From assembly GCF_964355755.1 (NCBI RefSeq), contig NC_092680.1, forward strand, positions 20,933,001 to 20,997,000: DNA of 64,000 nucleotides, read 5' to 3'. The translations under genes and the position numbers were made by a program. This stretch comes from Antedon mediterranea (lineage: Eukaryota > Echinodermata > Crinoidea > Comatulida > Antedonidae). The notes under the pieces were generated by a model. It worked only from the letters and a program-made list of their open reading frames with translations. It had not been told where the DNA came from and did no database searches. Position 1 is the first letter of the stretch, and every line of letters starts with the position of its first letter. Shown here piece by piece: positions 46,788 to 57,300 of the stretch.

Positions 46788-49700
46788 TCACATCTCCTCC
46801 ATATTTGCAAGCGGTACCAATAGTTGTGCGCATGCTCCGTGATAGTGCGCTTCAATATCCTCTGCCAGGTTTCTGTTGTATATCTCCCGATATTTGAGCA
46901 CAATCTGGCAAAGATTGACCTAAGAAGATAAACAAAATTTATTTATATGTTACTCTTTTAATTTAAAGAAATACAACTATTTTTTAAAAATACAAAATAA
47001 ATGATTAAAACATTTATTTTTTTTAAGCGATTGCATAATAGTCAACATTTATCAATGAATTGATAAGAAAGTAGCCTACAAGTGTATAAATAACACTATT
47101 TTCACGTGATCTGTCTCACATTTGAGTTACAACTAAATAGGCCTTATGTTACAATGTGTATTCATGTTTATCGGATGTTGTAACTATAAAACTACATTTT
47201 TCTGGCATCAAAGAATGGTGATATTAATGTCATTTTTAGAAAATGTATGTCCAGTCGCAATGTCATATTTTCTCCATGGTTATTGTTAGTCAACACGCTC
47301 GTGGTGAACTCGTGTCATCAGACAACATGACGTCACTTTACTGGTATCTCGCAGCCAGCATATCATATAAATTATTCACAGCTATTCTGCAAGCTCATTA
47401 GTTATTCACAGAACAATATAAAACCATCTATGACCTATAAAATTAATAATCCTTTTGAAAATGCATATGATTCATAAGCATACAACTGTTGATTTGAATA
47501 TAGTGTTATTATGCATTATGTTGATTTCAACAATCTAAAAATTGCGACATGAATAAACGAAAATTTACAAATTATTTGTTGTTGGGACTAATAAATAATG
47601 TGCAAACTTTTTTCCACTTGGATAACTATTCATTTCAAAAGCTTTGCATATTTATGATTTTTTTTTTTTTAATAAGGTCACCCTTTGAATCTTAATGTGT
47701 TCGTATAGCTCGTTTATATAATCAAACCGCGAAAAACACACTTTTTAAATAAATCGTACAAAATTATAAATGTTGAAGGTTTTTTTTGCCTATCTGGACA
47801 TTGAAGTGTTTCTTCAAATAATAATAGCAGAATTTAAGCCTAATACAGGTCAAATTAGCAGTTTGACGAGTACCTATCTCTTGTATGTTAACAATAGTGA
47901 AAACTCATGAGGTAGATTTTTCTAAGCACACTTGACGTCCCAGCATTTTACGGCGATGGCTCTACGGCGATATCGTAAATTTCGCAACAATTCGTTGTCA
48001 AATGATTCTCGGAAACATGTTTATATTGATGATGGTTAATTAAAATGAAAGAAATTAACATTAAATTAAAATATACGTAGAAAAATGATTGTAATGAATT
48101 GCCAATGGTCTGTAATTTAGAAAGCTATCATCAGTTGTACCTTTGCACAGTTTACCAGGGTAGTTTCAACAGCCTCTTCGTCCAGGGTCGTATCTGTGGC
48201 TAATCCAAGAGAAAAGAAGAGTTTCACGGCACAAAACTTGGCTTCATCGGTAATATAATCAGCTAGGTGAAAATCAGAAACATGTTTTTTTTTAATGTTG
48301 ACACTCCGACAAACATAATTTGATACGTAAAGCTCTGTATACACTATCAAACTAGTTTGACAAAAAAAAAGTTTGATGTGCCCAAATATAGTAGTGATAT
48401 GCCCAAATTCGATAGTGATAGGACATCATTATGTCCATATATGGGCACATCACATTTTTTTGTCACATAAAGTTTGATAGTGTAGACAAAACTTTACACG
48501 ATACAAATGAGATGGGTGCGTCCCAACCCGGTCCCAACATAAAGAACACTTCCCAGAATTCTCATCCCAGATTTAATGATTTATTTATTTATGAACTATA
48601 TAGTTATTATTAAATACATTATTTGACTTTTTAACTAAACTTCGCCTTAATGATGTTTTATATTTGTATTAGAAATACCTACCTATGTTTAAGAAACTCG
48701 CCTGTATGTTTCCTACCATCTTTCGTTTTATGTGGTATTGTATCCACCGGCCATACGTCTATATAAAAATGTATTCTAGATTTTGTAAGTTTTGTATTTT
48801 CTTAACCTTTGTTGTCTCTTAAATGTTTGTTTTTGATAATAAATTGGGAACAAAAAACGAAAATGTATTATTTTTTGTATTATGATAAATTAATTGAAGG
48901 CGTTTTTCATTTCAACCATTTAAGTTAAGATATCAGTTATTTATTGACCACACCTATGATTTAACGGTATAATAAGCTGACCTCGATCGGCGTATAATAA
49001 GCTGACCTGGATTGGCGTATTAATCGTAAATCGTATTATTAATTGGTGGCGTTTTTTAAAATAGTAAATCTATCTCCTATGATGAGTAAATGTTTGTTTA
49101 GTCTATTTTCCACACTAAGCGAATATATTCGCGCGAATTGTTCTCTGGTTTGTTGCGCATTTTCCGATCACAAAAAAATATATTTACACATAAATACGCA
49201 TGCGCACAATCTGATTTGTGTGATTTGTAGTAAAGATGTTTCGCATACTATTTCGTAAATTAAGTTGTAATCGATTTAGGCGCATACCAAACAAACGAAA
49301 AGATACAATTTTCTAGAAATTACTTTTATTGTATAATTTTATCAATGAATTTTATGTTTAGCAACTTATTTGTTAACAAGTTGACTTTTTGTTCATTGTC
49401 ATTAAGTCATTAACACTTACTATTTTATATTGGTTGAACACATCGTTGAGATGTGTTTTATCATGGGCGCCCAGAAGTCGTAATAACTCGCTTACATCAG
49501 AAGAAAATACAGCCTAAATAAAATGTTAAATATAATGTGCTCTTGTTAAAATATAATAGTCTACTTAAGGACTGTATGAAAATAAAATGTTATAAACATT
49601 AGGTAACTAGTTTGCACAACTTTGTTTACACTACTGATAATATTAAACACTTTTTCATAATGTAATTATAACCATAACATAACAGTTTTACCTGTCGAAG

Positions 49701-52157
49701 AGTGTAGGTGTCGCTCTCTACGTTCTCAGCTTTTACCACACCATTTTCATTTCTCTGAGCCTACAGAAGAGCCACAACACAAGAAAATACGATATGATTG
49801 ACAATAACCTTGTACTATTCTATCATTCTGTGAACGTTTTTGAAGGAAAATTGCACAAGTATCGGTCAAATAAGGACTTTAATACCATTCTGCGCTTCAA
49901 AGCATAACTGACTGTGGGTCACAAGAGGCAAATTAGCCTATGTAAGTATTTTGCAAAACACATCCCATCTACGAACGCACATCCCTACTACGCGAAATGA
50001 AAACCTAAATAAGTATGAAAAAGAAGTCTGCACTTACAGATGCAAGAGATCTTAAGACATTCTCTTCATCGCCACTAAATCCTTTCACCAAAGCTTGATC
50101 TAACGATTCGCTGGTATCTAAAAATAACAACGTTCTACAAAATAGTCATATTGCTCCTATACTCCTCTGTTCGAAATGTAGACGTTATTTAATTGATCAA
50201 CAATAAACTCACTTTGTAGGCCCATATTAACAGTTACCTAATTCTGTTCTGATTCCTCTAATATAAAATATATAAATCTTTTTCTTCACTGTCGAGCTTC
50301 ACTTCTTAGTATTCACTTAAGTACTTACCAAGTTTATATTGTTGTTGAATACGTTGAATTTCCTGTTAAAAATCAAAATAAGTCGTAAGATAGAAATAAT
50401 ATAAGTATAGTAATAATAATATCACCAAACCCAAACCATTATTAGTATGTCAACGCAATTTTCCCACCAATTTTAAGTTATGTTACAGGTGCCCCCTCGC
50501 GTGGGCTTGTTTCAAGAAAAACCCAGCAATAGAATACATTCAACATGATGTATAATAAAACAATTAAACAAAGAATATAAAGAAAATGATTATCATTAAA
50601 GCAATACATAAGTCAGCATTCATCTTTTTTTAAGTACCAGTTTACCTCATTGTCATTTGTGATGAGTAGTGCGCTTGCGCGATCAGAGTCTTCGAGAAGT
50701 ATGGATCTTTTCAGAGACTTTGTCACGTGGTCGGTTGTTCCGCCAATCAATGACGCCCAACAATCAGTTGCTATAATTGGAAATGCTTCTGACAAATCTT
50801 GCAAAAGATTCTGAAACAAAGATTTCATTTTGAGAACAAAGTAAAGGTTCCTTCTTTTCATTTATTGTCTGTTTATAGTTTCAGTTTCAGTTTCAGAAAG
50901 CATTAACCGATTAACATAAACATTTTTTCTATTTCTTCTTCTGTATTGACATCCATCCACTGCTCCTTAGTATTTGTATGTATTTACTTTTCTATTTGTT
51001 GTTTTCTCTTTCTTTTCTTTCTGTAAGCCAACCTTTTTGCTTTCTCCTTTTTTCAGATATTAATAAAATCCTCTGCGAATCTCTTAATTTATGTGTTTCT
51101 CCGTCTAATTCGTATCTTTTCTAGATCAACTCTCTTCCCTTGTTGAAGAGAAAATCTTGAGTGACGGAGTAGGCCTACGGTCTTCTTGTCTCAATCTTTC
51201 ACTCATATTATTTTCTCCCAAGAGATCATTATTGTGGTTACACCAATGTAACCTCTAATCTACGTCCCACACTCGCCTCTTCCATTATATGTTACTTACC
51301 GAGCCATAGGCCGCTTGGTAATATTTGCTTATACTCAGTCGGTCCGTGGCGCTACCCCTTGACACATGCGCAGCTACTGCCGTAACATTTGGTTCTTTTA
51401 TCACAAAAAGTAAGGAAGGAGATGCGTATGGTTATTTTTAGATCAATATTTAAAATTATAATTTACTGTTTGGTTGGATGGTTTTCACGTATAATCGTAG
51501 TAGGCCTATTCAGATTTTAATTTGCCAATTTTTATTTGAAATTTAACCTGAAATCACTAGATCTACATCCTAAGTGCCGCTTTTAAATATTATTATTATT
51601 TCTGCGACACGACTCATTGACAACAGCTTACCAATGGATAATACTTCCGATCTTATAGTTTGAATGATCACATCGACATCTGACTGTGGTATTGAGCACT
51701 AAAAATAATTTACAACATAAACTATTGAATAACGACATAGACAATTAATGTAGGCCTACTGTATTCGTTCTCTTACTGTCCTATTTATTTTTTTTTACAA
51801 AAGTAGTTGAAAGAACAGAAGTGAATTAAAAGAGGCAAGAAAAGTGTATCTTCAAAAGTCACAATTACTCCAAATCATCATCATGATGAATCAACCACAT
51901 TGCTGTACACTAGTCCCACAATCGAATAACAACTTATACAATACCTGGTATACTCTATATTCAGCAGTCGACACATTACAAGGCGGTAATTCACCCGTAC
52001 AAGCATCGACGTCTTGTACTTCTCGTACTCGATATTCTTGGGAGTTGTCAACGCATAACGCCCATTGTGTCCAGGAGTAACTTTCGCATCTCGCATGGCA
52101 TTTATAAATACATACAGATTGTATTAAAACAAAATATAAAGCGCGTGTAAGAAACAT
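46788..52157 (-). CDS. secreted thrombospondin-type-1/annexin-like protein (gene 3 of the cluster)
   Basis: Eleven exons: 52157-51945, 51698-51632, 51394-51300, 50810-50646, 50362-50329, 50117-50038, 49760-49692, 49513-49421, 48758-48683, 48262-48141, 46919-46788; 1146 nt, 381 aa. Exon 1 encodes a hydrophobic start (MFLTRALYFVLIQSVCIYKC, probable signal peptide) and a short TSR-like segment: W29xxW32xxC35, R43xR45, C53 and C60. Exons 2-11 follow the annexin exon series with the same phases (67, 95, 165 = fused 114+57, 34, 80, 69, 93, 76, 122, 132 nt), so the core is an annexin by descent. The calcium loops are gone: no GxGTD motif, with SLGLATDTT in repeat 4 and a 9-nt shortening over the repeat 3 loop. 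N-glycosylation sequons occur at N61 (NVS) and N96 (NVT). AGCTATAG just before the ATG could be an acceptor for a 5'UTR exon. Likely extracellular; function unknown. Confidence 0.85.
48327..48497. mobile_element. MITE family A copy 10 (annexin-like 3 intron)
   Basis: Left end TAAAGCTCTGTATACACTAT, right end TTTGATAGTGTAGACAAAAC. TAAAG and CTTTA at the edges. Contains CCATATATGG. It lies about 65 bp upstream of the exon starting at 48262. Confidence 0.8.
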
Positions 52158-54389
52158 TTTTAATCCTATAGCTTTTATATGAATAACTTGTCGAACATAC
52201 GTCAGTAAAAATAGGCCTATACTCTGTCGATCTGCAGCAGACGGTATAGTTGCGTCAACAAAAGTTATTGGAAGTTGATATCATGTTGGCGTAACATCTT
52301 GCTTGGCCATTCGGTTCATTACCCGCTATTCAGTCGGGTATTATTTTAATAAAGATAAAAGTATCTATTTGTAATTTAACCGTGTTCACAATTCTACAAT
52401 ACCTGTAACTAAATACTCCGGTCAAATATAATAATTATTTAAAAATAAATAAATATTCATATTAAATTAAAATCATCCCAATAAATAGATATACCATGTT
52501 TATTCAGTTTTCTGGGTTTTTTTTTTTATTTTTTATCTTACCATGTATGCCTAATCGAATTCAACAAATGTACACAAAATTCAATCATTTCTGAAATGTT
52601 TTTAAATTATTATTAATAGTACGGTGTAGTTGTGTTTTATATTGGCCTATAGGCCTATAGGCCTATGACGTATTTCCGTTAACAAACAAATTAGAATTTG
52701 AGTATGAGGCTTTGATTTTGGTTTATTTCAGTGATTTTATTTATCAATGAGTATCCTGTTAAAAAATGATCATATAAGCAGGAGGAGATCTTTCTTTTAT
52801 TTCATATTATTATTACCGACAATACCACAAAGTCCCATTACACCTGGTACGTAAATTTGAAGAAATTACACTAAAACCGCAAATACACAAAACAACAAAA
52901 AGAGATTTGCTTATGTGTCTGTCTCCCTCTTACGATTGGATGGCAATAATACATTACGTCATTCAATTCTCCAAAACAAAAACATCCTCCCCCGCAAAAA
53001 AAAAAAAGTTCGTTGAATTGGTGGCATTCTATTGAATAATTGCACACATGTTTATATTCCATTAAATCTGTAGCTGACAACACATTATTGGTAAGTAATT
53101 TACATGATATAAATGTCAAGTCCGTACTTTTAGGCCAATTACCTAGGAACCGAGACTCTCATATAACTTAAATAATTGGGCCTGGTACCACCGCACACAG
53201 AGCGTTGGTACCTCCTGGTACATACGTAGAAGTACTACTAGGCCTACACTACTTACTACAGTATGCTAGAGGAGAGATGTAGCCTACTGTACCTAGTTAA
53301 TTTTAAATAAAGATTTGATGAAATGTAATTAAATTAAATAGACCTAGGCCCTAGCGCCTAGCCCCGGCGCCCTAGCCCCTAGGTCTAAGTACCTAGATAA
53401 AAAATAGTTTTATGTTTTTTCTTATGAATTATGATTTAATGAAGATTAGTTTATAGAATGCTGAATAATTAAATTTATTAAAACAATATTGAGGAGGAGC
53501 ACAGTCAAAAAGTTATTTGTTTTTAAAGAGAAATATGGTATGATAATTAATAGTTAGAAAATAAGGAAGGAAATCTACTTTTATTTTATATTAGGTAACC
53601 TCTCAATGACTATTATTATAATTTATAAAGCATTTTATTTATTAATATAAAGAATTAGTAGGATGTATCTCTTTCTGAAATTTTGGTTTCATAATGTGGT
53701 TCTGAATTTTGTTTTATTATCGTTGGACTGAAATAAAGAAATAAAATGGGGAAAAAAATAAAATGATTGATACAGTATTTTATACAATACTGTAAATAAA
53801 TAAAGTTAAATAAGTCTTTTTGTCTACATACAGTGGAAACAAGCCATTTCTGGACACCATGTTAAACAATTATAAGGGTTGTATGAGAAAAAAATGTTCT
53901 GTGAAATGTTCCATGTTCCATGTAGGTTATGCCTACACCACTATGATTTAAAATCATAAAGCTCTGTCTACACTTGAAACTTTATGTGACAAACAAATGT
54001 GATGTGCCCATATGGACATGGTGATGTCATTTCACTACCATATTTTGCCATATCACTACCAAAGTTTGGCACATCCCTAGTTTGATAGTGTAGACTGCAG
54101 AGATTTACTTGAAACAAGAAACCAATCATCTTTTATTATGAGAATAGCAACAAAGCAAAGTGGTATTTGAATATCATACAAAAATTAATAACTGAACTTG
54201 ACCTTTTCAAAATAACCTTGATCAAATGGCTGGTAATGCAGCAATAACAAATCTGAAAGACACAATTTGATACCTATTTTTAGGTTTATTCATGACAGGT
54301 TTACTCTGGCCCTGCAAGTTTACTACAGTAAAAAAAGAAAATTAAAAAGAAACATAAATACATAAATTGTGTAAACTTTTTTTTCTGCA
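52158..54389. other. divergent intergenic region between annexin-like 3 and the double-CD20 gene
   Basis: About 2.2 kb that should carry both promoters and the 5' non-coding exon of the downstream gene. The segment 52651-52668 is a run of AGGCCTAT words, and 53338-53395 is rich in CCTAGGC/GCGCC words. A family A MITE sits at 53956-54106. No other gene is recognised. Confidence 0.5.
53956..54106. mobile_element. MITE family A copy 11 (upstream of the double-CD20 gene)
   Basis: Left end ATAAAGCTCTGTCTACACTT, right end TAGTTTGATAGTGTAGACTG. About 290 bp upstream of the coding start at 54398. Confidence 0.8.
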
Positions 54390-54397
54390 GATAAAAA
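54390..54397 (+). other. 5'UTR remnant after an upstream splice acceptor
   Basis: TTTTTTTTCTGCAG ending at about 54390 is a strong acceptor immediately before ATAAAAA and the ATG at 54398, so at least one non-coding 5' exon lies upstream. I could not place it. Confidence 0.55.
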
Positions 54398-57300
54398 ATG
54401 ACAGACTTATTAGTTCCTGATACTCCAGCAGGTCAGATGTCGAATAGATGGCAAGACGAGGAGATGGTAGAGCCGTCTTGTTGCGGTCCTGTTCGTCCAA
54501 AGATTAACACTACTCCTATTAAACTACACAGCATTGTGTACATCGTCTGTGGAGTTTTGTCAATTGGATTGGGCATTGTAGCTTGTGTGCTTGATTGTAC
54601 GTTCAAAGGATTGTCAATCCCAGCTGGTGTTCTGGTAAGGAAAAATGAATTTCCATAGTTTATTTAACTAAACATCATGTACACCAGCCAGCATGCCATA
54701 CTGGGCGAGACTACCATGTGTAGGTAATAGTTAATATTGCTGATTTGTTAACAGCTCAAATGGTCACATAAGAAATTTTCTAACCATGAGGTATACAATT
54801 GTCATTTTATACTGCCAAGTACTAACTAACATACTGTAATGTGAACATTAACAGAAACAAATCTGTGAAGAAAAGTATATGTTTGATTTTAAGGTGTAAG
54901 TTATACTGTAATGCCAATTGAATTAAATTCAATTGAAGAACATTGGCTTAGATTCATTCAAATAATGTAACAACACACCATGTATGCAAAATAATGCATA
55001 TACAAGCTACAATGTAATGCTTTCTTTTTTCTTTATAGCTTATTAGTACTGGTGTTGTTGGACTGATTGTTAGAAAACATGGAGTGCTGGTACAGTACAA
55101 TGATCATTATTTGCATTTGTTAAAAAGAATAGTATTGTCCATTCTCAGTCAAGTTTGGATTTATTTTTAGGGAGTTAAAGGGAGTAGAGACTTGGGTGAA
55201 TAGAGAAATAAAACAATACTTGGGTAGGAGGAAGACCTTAAAATAGGCTTTAGGGTGGATGAAACTCTCATCACCAACCACCCCCAACAGAATTACTCTA
55301 TAATCTTTACTTGATTGTAGAAGTATATGCTTATGTCTTTACCAAGTGTGCGCCCCCTACCCCAACAATTTTATAGCCATGTCTTTTTAAAATAATATAA
55401 TGAGTATTTTTTTATTTCTGCAACCCAACTGATAGATTTTATAATATGAAATGTTGAGCCCCTAATCTAGAATGCTGGATCTGCCCTTGTTTACTATCAT
55501 ACAGTAGTAGATTATGAATAAATAATGCTTTGGCTCTAAAAGTTTGATTTTATTGTGAATCAAAATAATAATATGAAATTTGTTAAATTACAGGCAATTG
55601 TCTATGGATGGTTAAACCTGTTTTGCTTTGGTTATGGTCTTACCCTTCTTGTTTTTATGATGATTGCTCTTCCTTTAAGAGAGGGTAACTGGGAGGAGTT
55701 TTGTTCAAGTTATGATTGCAAGTATTGGTATACTGATGATGGCTGTTGTTACGATGAAAAACTCAGCTTAAAGGTATTGGTTAATAATTATAATGCCAAG
55801 CATCTAATAGTAGCCTGTCAGAAATCACCTTCACTAGTGAGATAAGCGTGTGTGAATAAAATTCCCAAAGTAGGTTAAGAATATATTAGACAGATATTGA
55901 TTAATTATTAACTCCAGGTAGGGTAATATAAAAACAGGGATTTAATGAGAAAATTTACATTTTTGTTTTCTGTTTGAATCCAATACAGTAGTTGACAGTT
56001 TTTTCTGTAATACATTAATAATCATGACAATACTGCTATGATATAGAGAGTAAGCTGTATTATGTTTAATAGTGTTCAGGGCAGACCACTGTACATCTGC
56101 TTTTGGTTCTTCCAAACATTTGTAGCATTATTCTTACCAGATAGGTATAGTCCTGACAGATAGTATTGTCAGTACCATTTGCTCGATTCTCTCATTAATG
56201 AGATATTGTACAAGAGACACAAATCATTGTATTTACTGTACAACAATATGCATGACCTACAGTACAACTATCCATCTTCGCTAACATAGCTCTAAAATGT
56301 TTTTTTTTTCTTAGTGGGGGAATGTTTTGATTGATCTTGGAATCCTGGTTGTTGGTGTTATCGTCATGGTTACATCATTAGCAGCTGGTACTCTTAGTTT
56401 ACGTGACCTGAATTGGGTCAAACTCTGCTGTTTGAAAAAGAATAGTTTGGTAAATTCCTCTTACTTATTTCAAATTCAAATATTTTCAAAAACTGCACAG
56501 TAAAATTAGACACATCTAAATATTTACATTAATCATAACAAGAATAGAAATAAACAAAATAAATTGGCTTGTATCACAATTATCAAGTGTTCTAATAAAA
56601 AACTTCTAATTAGAAACACAAAAAAATTTAAAAAATCTCTCACACACTTTTTTTAATCGGAAACTCTTCCAAAATCGGAAACTCTTCCAAAATCGGAAAC
56701 TCTTCCAAAATCAGAAACTTTCTTAAAATCATAAATTTTCCTAAAATAAAAAAATATTCTAAATCAAAAAACTTCTTTCTTATTTTTGTTTGTGTTTATA
56801 CTGTAGCAAGCAGGACAAGTTGTTGTTCCATCCCAGTCTTCTGGTAAGAGTACACAATTCAAATATTAAGCAGAATGTTGCATATCTCAATTGTATTGAT
56901 TTTCTCATCTTTACCATTTAAAATTAATTGATATCTAGTATATCACTGGGCAGTTTAGAATTTCTTTTATGTCATATATTTGTAACAATATAACAATTAA
57001 TATTATTATCATTAAGATTAACATAAGAACAATGAAATATTAATTATTAAATTATATCATGTGCTATGTATAGAGACAGAATTAGAACCTAGTGGTCAAT
57101 CATCATCATCATCATCATCTTTCATGAAGCAATGTTGGACACCATGTGATAGTAATGGTCATCGTAATGCCACTATCATCTTAAGTATCATCCACATCAT
57201 TATTGGGGTCATCAGTGTTGGACTTGGAATAGGAGCATTAATTGTTGAATGTAGATATGCTCATATTGGAATGCCAATCTGGACAGGAATACTGGTAGGA

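Noticed and set aside
48431-48613. Plus-strand 60-codon frame
   Set aside because: Begins inside MITE family A copy 10; the same peptide-like words appear in the frame at 19252-19527, which also runs from an RMC1 exon into a MITE.
51881-52096. Minus-strand frame starting MRDAKVTPGHNGRY overlapping the TSR-annexin first exon
   Set aside because: It is a shifted reading of the same exon, with no signal peptide and no in-phase splice to the annexin exons.
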